Below the pieces are notes generated by a model. The model was not told the DNA's origin and made no database searches. It was given only the letters and a program-made list of their open reading frames with translations. Positions 1 to 7,600 of a DNA stretch of 64,000 nt are shown here, one piece after another; positions within the stretch are counted from its first letter, which is position 1, and every line of letters starts with the position of its first letter. The translations under genes and the position numbers were made by a program. Origin of the DNA: Bog-756 sp963753905 (GTDB lineage Bacteria; Actinomycetota; Acidimicrobiia; Acidimicrobiales; RAAP-2); the NCBI GenBank assembly GCA_963753905.1, contig CAVWDZ010000001.1:1860001-1924000 (forward strand), given 5' to 3'.

Positions 1-161
1 GTGTTCTTGAACACGGCTCGGTACTCGTCCTCCGGTGCAAGACGCATCCCCAGAGATCTCCGTATCTTCTCCTCGCGACTTTCCAGCACGCGGCGCAAGT
101 TCTGCATGGCCTCGACCAGGTGCTCGGCGCATCGAATCGCTTCCTCGTCATTGGCAGACAT
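1..161 (-). CDS. Hypothetical protein, N-terminal part only
   Basis: An open frame runs from ATG at 161 on the minus strand to the window edge without a stop (53 codons visible). The visible part begins MSANDEEAIRCAEHLVEAMQ and is charged and helical (many E, R and A), with a later RLAPEDEYRAVF stretch. I do not recognise a family. The gene is cut by the window, so neither its length nor its function can be judged. Confidence 0.5.
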   Translation of the reverse strand, partial: MSANDEEAIRCAEHLVEAMQNLRRVLESREEKIRRSLGMRLAPEDEYRAVFKN

Positions 162-280
162 GTTGTCGGTAACCTATCGAATTCGAGCTCGCATTTACTG
201 TTGGGGCCAGCACCGGCGACCACGAGCCGACCTCGATCTGGGATGGACTTCTTCCGACCGCTCCAAGGTAATGCAGGGGC

Positions 281-1111
281 TCAGATCGTGAACGCCAGGT
301 GCTCGACCAGTTGGCGGCCGAGCACCGGGTCGCCGGAGTAGACGACCTCCGCGGCATGGTCCGTTCCCGGGTCGCGACGGCCACCGGTCAGCCGGAGGAA
401 CGCGGTCGCCGGGAGCTCGACACCGACCGTGGGAGGACCGTGCAGTTCCGGGACGAGCTCGGCCCGGTCGTCGACCTCGACCAGGTAGGTGCGCGGAAGC
501 GGCCCGGTGAGGTCGATGCAGACCCGCGATCCCGCGGGCAGCCGCGCACGACGCCCGACGATGTACCCGAGACCTGTGGACACCTCGTCCAGCGCCGAGG
601 CCAGGTCGGCGACGTCCTCACGGGGAGCGATCCCGAGCGCATAGCGGATGTCGTGCTCGTGCAGATAGCAGTCGTAGTGCCGGATCCGCATGAACCGCCC
701 GTAGGTCTCGTCCCGCCCCGCGGGGGTCCACGACGGGGCGTCGAAATCCGCCTGGGTCATCGCTTCGAGGGCGGACGCCCTCCGGTCAGTGACGTCCGCG
801 AAGCGGACAAGCAGCTCGCCAGGAGAGAGCCCGCGCATCGACTCGACCCAGACCTCGTTGGCCTCGGCGATCGGATTGGCGAGGTTGGTGATATGGGAGA
901 TGTCCACCGTCGGCGCCGGTTCGCCGAGCAGCATCGACTCGGTGCCGATCACATGGCCGAGCACGTCCCGTACGCTCCAACCGGGCAGGCAGGTCGGCGT
1001 GTCCCACTGGTCGGTGGTCAGCGGGGTACAGAGCGTGCCCAGGGCCTCGAACTCGTTCCGCAGCAGTTCGACGGCCCCGGTCCTGTCAACGATGGTCGGC
1101 ACGGCGCTCAC
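281..1111 (-). CDS. Maleylpyruvate isomerase-type, mycothiol-dependent family protein
   Basis: 276-residue protein of the DinB-like four-helix family that in actinobacteria includes mycothiol-dependent maleylpyruvate isomerase. Visible family marks are the N-terminal WDTPTCLPGWSVRDVLGHV helix, whose His is a usual metal ligand, and the mid-protein HYDCYLHEHDIRYALG segment with the paired H-x-H-D-I-R motif. The C-terminal half (DLTGPLPRTYLVEV, then TAFLRLTGGRRDP) resembles the sterol-carrier-like domain often attached to this family. Start: GTG at 1111 was chosen because the gene is divergent from the copper chaperone gene at 1186; GTG at 1102 is equally possible. The substrate is not known from sequence. 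Confidence 0.8.
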   Translation of the reverse strand: MSAVPTIVDRTGAVELLRNEFEALGTLCTPLTTDQWDTPTCLPGWSVRDVLGHVIGTESMLLGEPAPTVDISHITNLANPIAEANEVWVESMRGLSPGELLVRFADVTDRRASALEAMTQADFDAPSWTPAGRDETYGRFMRIRHYDCYLHEHDIRYALGIAPREDVADLASALDEVSTGLGYIVGRRARLPAGSRVCIDLTGPLPRTYLVEVDDRAELVPELHGPPTVGVELPATAFLRLTGGRRDPGTDHAAEVVYSGDPVLGRQLVEHLAFTI

Positions 1112-1185
1112 CGTAGCGGCACTCTGGGTCGACCTGTGGCGGTGGGCGGGCCCGCACGAGCCGCAGGGGCAATTACGCTGGGGGG

Positions 1186-1449
1186 ATGACCACTCCTGAG
1201 CCCTCACCGAGGGCCGCCGGCGACCTGGGCGGCCCGACGACCGTCGAGCTCTCGATCGAGGGTATGCACTGCGGATCGTGCGTGGCCCTGGTCGAAGAGG
1301 CCCTCATCGAGCAGTCCGGTGTGGCCGCCGCCTCCGTCGACCTGGACCGTGCCCGAGCCGTTGTCGGGTTCGACCCGTCCTTGGTCGGGGTCGACGAGCT
1401 GCGCGCCGCAGTCGAAGCGGTCGGATACGCCGCAGCCCCGATCGGCTAG
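1186..1449 (+). CDS. Copper chaperone, heavy-metal-associated domain
   Basis: 87-residue single HMA domain protein. After a short N-terminal tail it has EGMHCGSC (the CxxC copper-binding motif), and the remainder follows the ferredoxin-like fold of CopZ/Atx1 proteins. It sits 30 bases upstream of a CopA-type ATPase in the same direction, so it probably hands Cu(I) to that pump. Known for the family: Cu(I) is bound by the two cysteines. Inferred: the partnership with the next gene. Confidence 0.88.
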   Translation: MTTPEPSPRAAGDLGGPTTVELSIEGMHCGSCVALVEEALIEQSGVAAASVDLDRARAVVGFDPSLVGVDELRAAVEAVGYAAAPIG

Positions 1450-1479
1450 CGATGCAGACGAGCCCGGGGTGACCCCTCC

Positions 1480-4161
1480 ATGGTGACCTCGTCGCCGGTG
1501 GCGGCGCCGGCCCCGGCGACGACGGCTCCGGGCTCCAGCACCGCCGAGCTCGAGCTCGGCGGGATGCACTGCGGTGCCTGCGCCACCCGCATCGAGCGGT
1601 CGCTCAACCGACTCCCCGGGGTGGCGAGCGCCTCGGTCAACCTGGCCACCGCGCGCGCCTTCGTCTCCTACGATCCCCGTCGGGCCGGACCCGACGACCT
1701 CTGCGACGCGGTCGTCGCGGCCGGCTACGACGCCGCGCCGGTCGTCGGTGCCAGCCGGCCGGAGACCGCCGACCCCGACCACTGGGTGGTGCGTGCGGCC
1801 ATCTCGTGGCCGTTGGCCCTGTTGGCCCTCGCGGTCTCCCTGAGCGCGGCCGAGACTCCGGCCGCCGGATGGACGGTGCTGCTGCTGGCCGTCGTCGTCG
1901 AGCTCGCGGGAGGGTGGCCGTTCCTCCGCAACAGCGCCCGGTTGCTCCGCCACGGTGCCACCAACATGGACACCCTCATCGCCCTGGGCACCCTCGCCGC
2001 GCTCTCGGTGACCGCCGTGGAGGCGATCGCGCTCGGAGGGCGCCACGTGCACCTCGGGGGGAGCGGCGCCTTCGCTGCCCGGCTCCACGGCGTCATGGCT
2101 CCGCTCATCGTGGCCATCCTGGCAACGGGACGGGCCGTCGAGGCCCGGGTCCGGGAGCGGGCCGCCACCGCCCTGCATTCCTTGTTGTCGCTGCGCCCCC
2201 CGACCGCCAGGGTTGTCACCCAGGCCGATCCCGACGGTGAGCTGGTTGCCCCCGAGAGCGTGCCGGTGGGCGCGTTGCTGCAGGTGCGTCCCGGCGAGGC
2301 GCTCGCCCTCGACGGCACGGTGGTCTCGGGATGGTCGGACGTCGACGAGTCGATGCTGACCGGAGAGCCACTGCCGGTCGAGCGGGGACCTGGCAGCGCG
2401 GTCACCGGAGGCACCCGCAACGGCAGCGGCGTGCTCGTCGTCCGGGTGGGTGCCGTGGCGGCCGAATCGGTGCTCGCCCGGCTCCAACGGCTGGTCGAGG
2501 ACGCCCAGCGCGACAAGGCGCCGCTCCAGCGGATCGCCGACCGGATCAGCAGTGTCTTCGTCCCCGCCGTCCTCATCGGGGCCGCGCTCACCTTCCTCAT
2601 CTGGTGGGCGGTCGTGGGCGACCCGGGCCGTGGCGTGCTGGCTGCGCTCGCCGTCCTCTTGGTGGCGTGCCCGTGCGCGATGGGACTGGCCGCTCCCGTT
2701 GCCATGATGGTCGGCTGCGGGCGGGCCTCGGCCCTCGGGATCTTCGTGCGCGGCGGCGATGCCCTCGAACGACTGGCCAAGGTGGATCGGGTCGCCTTCG
2801 ACAAGACGGGGACCCTCACCGAGCGGCACGCGGTGGTCACCGGGCTGGCTTGGCTGCCGGATTGGGACGCGGGTGCGGTGCTCTCGCTGGCGGCAGCCGT
2901 CGAGGCGGCGAGTGACCACCCGATCGCGACCGCCGTGCTCGACGCGGCTCGGGACCGGGGTGCACCGGTCGGGGTCGCGGCCGACGTGGTGGCCCTCCCG
3001 GGGGTTGGAGTGAGCGGGACGGTCGACGGCCACCGGGTGACGGTCGAGCGTCTGGCGGACGACGACCTCCCCCACGCGCTCGAGGGGAAGACGGCCGAGG
3101 CCCAGCGGAAGGGTGAGACGGTGGTGGTGATCACGTGCGACCGACGCCCGGTCGCGGTCGTGGCGGTGGCCACCCCGCTGCGGCCGGAGGCGCGTGCCAC
3201 GGTCGCCCACCTGGCGGCCATGGGGCTGCCCGCCTCGATCCTGAGCGGCGACAGCGAGGCGGCCGTCGATGCGGTCGCAGCAGACCTCGGGATCCAGGAC
3301 GCCCGCGGCGCGCTCGGACCGGCCGGCAAGGTCGAGGCCCTCGCACGGTTCCACGACGCTTCGGAACGGGTGGTGATGGTGGGCGACGGAGTCAACGACG
3401 CTCCTGCCCTGGCCGCGGCAGACGTCGGGTGCGCCATCGGGAGCGGATCGGAGGCCGCCCTCGCCACCAGCGACGTGGCCCTGCTGAGCAACGATCTCCA
3501 GGGGGTCCCTGCAGCCATCGGGATGGCCCGGTCCACCTACGCGGTCATCGTCCAGAACTTCGGCTGGGCGATGGGGTACAACGTCGCTGCACTCCCACTG
3601 GCCGCCACCGGGCTGCTCGATCCGCTGGTGGCGGCCGTGGCCATGGGACTCTCGAGCGTCCTCGTGGTCCTCAACAGCCTCCGCCTCTCACGCCTCGGTC
3701 GCTCGGGTCCGTCGGACGTCGGCACCCCACGGATGCTCGGCACCAGGTGGGGCGTGGTGGCGTCGGTGGCCCTCCCGGTCCTCCTGTTCGCCTCGCTGAC
3801 CGTGGTGAGCCAGGTGGTCTCGCCGGCGCGGGGGCAGTCCCTCCTGCCGACCCTTCCCTCGATCACCACGATCGACCTTCCCCGCGGCGGATCGGTCGAG
3901 ACCTACTTCACGCCCGGCGGGGCCGGGGTCAACCAACTCCACCTCATCTTCTCGGGCACGCCGGCCCAGGTGGGCTCGACCCATCCGCTGGTGACCGCAG
4001 GCCCGGCGGGACGACCTGCCCAGATCCTGCGACAGCTGACGGTCTCCCCGGGGCACTTCACCGAGATCGTGGTCCTGACCGCGGGCACCTGGCACTTCCG
4101 GGTCGCGACCCCGTTCGGATCTGCGCCGGTCACCTTCACCCTCGACCGCGTCGTCCCCTGA
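1480..4161 (+). CDS. copA: Copper-translocating P1B-type ATPase with extra C-terminal domain
   Basis: 893-residue Cu(I)-exporting ATPase in the membrane. In order: HMA domain with GMHCGAC (about residues 28-34), TGE actuator motif (ESMLTGEPLP), CPC membrane metal site (about 397-399), DKTGTLT phosphorylation motif (Asp about 441), SDHPIA motif, GDGVNDAP hinge (about 635) and the last two membrane helices (YNVAALPLA onward). Beyond the normal end, about 130 residues follow: one more hydrophobic segment (VASVALPVLLFASLTVV) and a beta-rich tail with PRGGSVETYF and HFRVATPFG that looks like an extracytoplasmic YtkA/FixH- or cupredoxin-like domain. It lies directly after the chaperone gene. The ATPase call is firm; the tail is inference. 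Confidence 0.95.
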   Translation: MVTSSPVAAPAPATTAPGSSTAELELGGMHCGACATRIERSLNRLPGVASASVNLATARAFVSYDPRRAGPDDLCDAVVAAGYDAAPVVGASRPETADPDHWVVRAAISWPLALLALAVSLSAAETPAAGWTVLLLAVVVELAGGWPFLRNSARLLRHGATNMDTLIALGTLAALSVTAVEAIALGGRHVHLGGSGAFAARLHGVMAPLIVAILATGRAVEARVRERAATALHSLLSLRPPTARVVTQADPDGELVAPESVPVGALLQVRPGEALALDGTVVSGWSDVDESMLTGEPLPVERGPGSAVTGGTRNGSGVLVVRVGAVAAESVLARLQRLVEDAQRDKAPLQRIADRISSVFVPAVLIGAALTFLIWWAVVGDPGRGVLAALAVLLVACPCAMGLAAPVAMMVGCGRASALGIFVRGGDALERLAKVDRVAFDKTGTLTERHAVVTGLAWLPDWDAGAVLSLAAAVEAASDHPIATAVLDAARDRGAPVGVAADVVALPGVGVSGTVDGHRVTVERLADDDLPHALEGKTAEAQRKGETVVVITCDRRPVAVVAVATPLRPEARATVAHLAAMGLPASILSGDSEAAVDAVAADLGIQDARGALGPAGKVEALARFHDASERVVMVGDGVNDAPALAAADVGCAIGSGSEAALATSDVALLSNDLQGVPAAIGMARSTYAVIVQNFGWAMGYNVAALPLAATGLLDPLVAAVAMGLSSVLVVLNSLRLSRLGRSGPSDVGTPRMLGTRWGVVASVALPVLLFASLTVVSQVVSPARGQSLLPTLPSITTIDLPRGGSVETYFTPGGAGVNQLHLIFSGTPAQVGSTHPLVTAGPAGRPAQILRQLTVSPGHFTEIVVLTAGTWHFRVATPFGSAPVTFTLDRVVP

Positions 4162-4205
4162 GCCGTGCCCGACAGCCGTCCGCGGCGCCGGCTGAGCAGC
4201 GCCGG

Positions 4206-4766
4206 TCAGTCCCCGGCCCAGCAGCCGAGGATGACGTCGGCGACGGTCACCGCAACCGACGCCGAGCTGGTCGCCGGGACCCCGAACTGTGGTGGGAGAT
4301 CCGAGTTGTCCACCAACAACACCTTCCAGTCCTTGCGCACCACGACCGAGCCGTCGGTCGTCTGGAAGGCGCCCTGACCCAGGTTCTCGAGGTCACGCGC
4401 CTTGCCGAGGGTCCCGGCCAGCGCGTCGTAGTAGGCGTACGTCTCCGACCAACTCGAGAGCTCCTTGACCGACAGCCCGAACGAGCCGGTCGGGTAGGTG
4501 TAGGTACAGGCATACCGGTGGTTTTCCCAGGTCGGCACCGACACGTGGGCCCGTTCGCCGAGGGCGGAGGCGAGCTCCGCCTGAGCCTCCTCCTGACAGA
4601 CCTGCTTGGCGATCTCCGACGGGGTCGACCCCGCGGGGAGCGGCGGCCGGCTGGTGGACGTGGTGGCCGGGGCCCCACCGCACGCCGCTGCGAGAGACAC
4701 CACCAGTGCCAGGGCGAGGGCCAGGCCGAGCGGTCGCGGTCGCACGCAGCGAGCGTACCAGCGCAC
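4206..4766 (-). CDS. Putative lipoprotein
   Basis: About 186 residues. The N-terminus is Arg-rich, followed by LALALALVVSLAAAC, a signal peptide ending in a lipobox with Cys at the acylation position; a Thr/Ser/Pro linker follows. The mature part contains QVCQEEAQAEL and YACTYTYPTG, reminiscent of small secreted proteins of unknown function, with a few Cys that could form disulphides. The GTG start at 4766 was preferred because GGGAG lies 7 bases upstream. The gene lies 24 bases downstream of the RNA methyltransferase gene on the same strand. No function can be given beyond surface location. Confidence 0.75.
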   Translation of the reverse strand: MRWYARCVRPRPLGLALALALVVSLAAACGGAPATTSTSRPPLPAGSTPSEIAKQVCQEEAQAELASALGERAHVSVPTWENHRYACTYTYPTGSFGLSVKELSSWSETYAYYDALAGTLGKARDLENLGQGAFQTTDGSVVVRKDWKVLLVDNSDLPPQFGVPATSSASVAVTVADVILGCWAGD

Positions 4767-4790
4767 GAACAAACTCCCAGGTCAGACGGG

Positions 4791-6086
4791 CTAGATCTGG
4801 ACCGTCCGCCCCGGGGCCGACACCGCGGGCCGGCCCGGCGCCTGCACGATCCCGACCAGCTCCACGTGTTCGGTCATCGGGAAGAGATCGAAGGCCCGCA
4901 GCGCTCCGAGAGACCAACCGGCATCGAGCAGGATGCGCAGGTCGCGGGCGAAGGCCGCCGGCTCACACGACACATAGGCGATGCGCCGCGGAGCGGGGTC
5001 GAGTCCGGCGAGGGCCTCGATGACCGGGCGTCCGGCCCCCGCCCGCGGAGGGTCGAGTACGACCAGGTCGGGCCGGCCCAGCCGACGCGCAACGACGGCT
5101 CCCGTGACCGCGCCGCGCACCACTTCGACCTGGCCGAGCCCTGCCGCGTTGCGACGGAGGTCCGCACAGGCCGCCGCGCTCCGCTCGACCGCGGTCACCG
5201 AGCCGGTGGGTCCGACCGCAAGGGCGAGGCCGACGCTGAACAACCCGGCGCCGGCGTAGAGGTCGGCCACCCGCTCGCCCGACTGGACGTCGGCTCCCTC
5301 GAGCACCGCCCGGGTGAGGGCGGTTGCGGCCCCGGGGTGGACCTGCCAGAACACACCCGCGTGCACGGTGAACCGGCGCCCGAGCACCTCGAAGACCACA
5401 TGGTCGGGCGCGCGGAGTGTGCGTCTCCCGGACACCAGTCCGGCGGCGATCGCGGGATCCGAGCGCAGACCGCCCTTGCCCGCCTCGACGAGGACGACGG
5501 GAAGGCCCCCGTCGGGAGAGGCCATCACTTCGATCCGGCCGGCGCCTGTCCACGGGACCGAGCCGACCCCCACGCTGTCGACGGATGCGGTCGCGATCGG
5601 GCAGCGGTCGACCGCCTCGATGTCGTGGGAGCGGTGACGGTGCAGACCGGTCCGGCCCTCGCGGTCGACGGCGAACGACACCCGGGTTCGCCAGCCCAGG
5701 CCGGCCGGTGCCCCAGGAACCTCCTCGACGGGCACCCGCAGTTCGAGACCGGCCAGCCGGGAGAGCTGCTCGGCCACGAGGTCCTCCTTGAGGACGCGCT
5801 GGGCGGGGAGGGCGACGTGCTGGAAGTCGCAGCCGCCGCAACGGCCGGGCCCGGCGTGGGCACAGGGTGGCGCGACCCGTTCGGTCGACGCCTCGAGCAC
5901 CTCCACCGCGTCGGCCCGCAGGAACGAGCCGGTCTCGGAGGTGATCCGGGCCCGCACCCGCTCGCCGGGGAGGCTGTGGCGCACGAAGACGACCCGGCCG
6001 TCGGGAGCCCGGGCGACGCACCCGCCTCCCGCTGCGATCGCGCCGACGGTCAGCTCCACGACGTCGGGGGTCACGCCCGGAGTCAT
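4791..6086 (-). CDS. TRAM-domain 23S rRNA/tRNA (uracil-5-)-methyltransferase, RumA/TrmA family
   Basis: 431 residues. An N-terminal TRAM domain (about 1-65) is followed by an iron-sulphur site with Cys75, Cys83 and Cys86 (CGGCDFQH) and a fourth candidate at Cys162 (DRCPIA). The SAM-binding motif is ADLYAGAGLFS; the DPPRAG motif and the YVSCEP catalytic-Cys motif follow. This is the usual domain order for RumA (m5U1939 of 23S rRNA) and TrmA relatives; the exact base cannot be told from sequence. ATG at 6086 was chosen over the much longer open frame, because it starts at the TRAM domain and leaves the intergenic region shared with the nitroreductase gene. Confidence 0.9.
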   Translation of the reverse strand: MTPGVTPDVVELTVGAIAAGGGCVARAPDGRVVFVRHSLPGERVRARITSETGSFLRADAVEVLEASTERVAPPCAHAGPGRCGGCDFQHVALPAQRVLKEDLVAEQLSRLAGLELRVPVEEVPGAPAGLGWRTRVSFAVDREGRTGLHRHRSHDIEAVDRCPIATASVDSVGVGSVPWTGAGRIEVMASPDGGLPVVLVEAGKGGLRSDPAIAAGLVSGRRTLRAPDHVVFEVLGRRFTVHAGVFWQVHPGAATALTRAVLEGADVQSGERVADLYAGAGLFSVGLALAVGPTGSVTAVERSAAACADLRRNAAGLGQVEVVRGAVTGAVVARRLGRPDLVVLDPPRAGAGRPVIEALAGLDPAPRRIAYVSCEPAAFARDLRILLDAGWSLGALRAFDLFPMTEHVELVGIVQAPGRPAVSAPGRTVQI

Positions 6087-6206
6087 AGCACCAGCCCGGT
6101 GGAACGACCGTGCGCGCACCGCTTGCGTCCCGGTCCGGGCCAGACGCTCGCGACGGCAGGGCGGGATAGGGTCACCCCGGCTGCGAAGGACGAGCGGGAG
6201 GTCGGC

Positions 6207-6893
6207 GTGGACATCGAGGAGGCCCTCTACACGACCCGGGCGATGCGCAGGGTCGGTCCCGACCCGGTGCCGTTGGACGTCCAGGCCAGGATCCTCGATG
6301 CCGCCATCCGCGCACCCACCGGAGGCAACGCCCAGAACTGGCGGTTCCTGCTCCTCGACGATCCACAGATCATCGCCCGGATCGCACCGCTCTACCGGCA
6401 CGCCATCGGTCAGTTGTGGGAGACCGTCTACGCCGAACAGGTCGCCGCGGTGGCGGCCGACCCCGACAGCGCCGAGAACGTCGAGTGGAACCGGATCCGC
6501 TCCTCTGCCCAGTGGCTGGCCGACCATTTCACCGAGGTCCCGCTCTTCCTCTTCGCGTTCGTGCAGGCCGATCCCACCGGCGGATCGATCTACCCCGCCG
6601 TGTGGAGCGCGCAACTCGCGGCCCGGGCGCAGGGCGTGGGCAGCTCGCTGACCGTGGTGCTCGGGGTCTGGCATCCGGACGAGACGTTCGAGATCCTCGG
6701 CGTGCCGACCGACGAGCAGTGGAACATGGCCTGCTGCGTGAGCTTCGGGTACCCGACCGGGCGATGGGGTGTCGCGCCACGGCGACCGGTCCACGAGGTC
6801 TCGTACCGCAACCAGTGGGGTACGCCGGTCGGATTCACCGTCGAGCGACCGCTCTGGTCGCCCGAACAGGGCGCGGCCGAGACTCAGCCCTGA
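6207..6893 (+). CDS. Nitroreductase-family flavoprotein
   Basis: 228 residues, GTG start with GGGAGG six bases upstream. Family features are the N-terminal TTRAMRRVGPDPVP segment (Arg residues contact FMN phosphate), AAIRAPTGGNAQNWRF, and the C-terminal GVPTDEQ and FGYPTGRWG, typical of FMN nitroreductases. The enzyme is cytoplasmic and expected to use NAD(P)H or reduced F420-like donors on nitro or quinone substrates; the natural substrate is unknown. It is divergent from the RNA methyltransferase gene and immediately upstream of a tRNA gene. Confidence 0.88.
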   Translation: MDIEEALYTTRAMRRVGPDPVPLDVQARILDAAIRAPTGGNAQNWRFLLLDDPQIIARIAPLYRHAIGQLWETVYAEQVAAVAADPDSAENVEWNRIRSSAQWLADHFTEVPLFLFAFVQADPTGGSIYPAVWSAQLAARAQGVGSSLTVVLGVWHPDETFEILGVPTDEQWNMACCVSFGYPTGRWGVAPRRPVHEVSYRNQWGTPVGFTVERPLWSPEQGAAETQP

Positions 6894-6949
6894 CGGGCAC
6901 AAAGTTCCAGGTCAACAGGGGCGGTGGTAGAGTCCGGCCCCGCAGACGC

Positions 6950-7020
6950 GCGGCTGTAGCTCAATGGTAGAGCCTCTGATTTCCAATCAGATGACGAGGG
7001 TTCGATCCCCTTCAGCCGCT
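6950..7020 (+). tRNA. tRNA-Gly (TCC anticodon)
   Basis: Acceptor arms GCGGCTG and CAGCCGC pair over seven bases with a T discriminator. The D arm is TAGCTCAATGGTAGAGC. The anticodon stem TCTGA/TCAGA encloses the loop TTTCCAA, giving anticodon TCC (reads GGA). The T arm contains GGTTCGATCCC. CCA is not encoded. Length is 71 bases. Confidence 0.96.
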
Positions 7021-7092
7021 CCGAGCGGGCTTGACCCCATTCAGTGGACGGCCACCCGGGACATCCAGGTGCCCGTAAGATTTAGTAACGCT

Positions 7093-7107
7093 TGTTGACT
7101 ATCAACA
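7093..7107. promoter_or_regulatory. Palindrome, probable MarR operator
   Basis: TGTTGA-CTA-TCAACA is a perfect 6-base inverted repeat, 22 bases upstream of the MarR-family gene start. Position and form fit an autoregulatory site. The assignment is inference. Confidence 0.45.
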
Positions 7108-7129
7108 TTCTTGACGGTACTGTCCCGGT

Positions 7130-7600
7130 ATGGCCCCCGGAGACGATCCGACCGTTGCGGTCGTCATGCCGGCACTGTTGCGTGCCGCACGCCGCACGTA
7201 CGGCACGGCCATCCGCTCGGCGCTCGCTGAGGTCGACTGCGACGATGTGCCTCGCAACGGCCCGTTCGTCATCGGGGCCATCGCCCGTGCCGGCTCGCCG
7301 CTGAGCGAGATCGTCGACGCGCTCGGCATCTCCAAGCAGGCCGCCGGACAGCTGGTCGACACCCTGGTCCTCCGGGGCTACCTCGACCGCGCGGCCGACC
7401 CGGCTGACCGGCGCCGGCTCACCGTGGCATTGACCGAGCGGGGCCGGCTCGCGGCAGCCGTGTCGCAGTCGGCGGTCGAGCGGGTCGACGCAGCGCTGGT
7501 CGCCGAAGTGGGCGCAGACGACCTCGCGGCGACGAGGTCCACGTTGCTCGCGATCGCCGCGCTCCCCCTGGGCGGACCGCCCCCAGACCCGAACGGGTGA
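7130..7600 (+). CDS. MarR-family transcriptional regulator
   Basis: 156 residues with a winged-helix domain: recognition helix region ALGISKQAAGQLVDTLVLRG and the wing DPADRRRLTVALTERGR, whose D-x-R-R motif is the best MarR hallmark. It probably acts as a dimeric repressor. Its stop overlaps the GTG start of the GT39 gene (GTGA), so the two are translationally coupled and the regulator may control that gene together with itself through the palindrome at 7093-7107. The ligand is unknown. Confidence 0.9.
   Translation: MAPGDDPTVAVVMPALLRAARRTYGTAIRSALAEVDCDDVPRNGPFVIGAIARAGSPLSEIVDALGISKQAAGQLVDTLVLRGYLDRAADPADRRRLTVALTERGRLAAAVSQSAVERVDAALVAEVGADDLAATRSTLLAIAALPLGGPPPDPNG

Noticed and set aside
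1204..3354. 716-residue open frame antisense to copA
   Set aside because: Low-complexity Gly/Arg/Asp/His composition typical of the reverse of a high-GC gene; copA has all catalytic motifs.
3135..6206. Long plus-strand open frame before the nitroreductase start
   Set aside because: Covers the end of copA, the lipoprotein and the RNA methyltransferase in the wrong frame; only the last 228 codons from GTG 6207 match a family.
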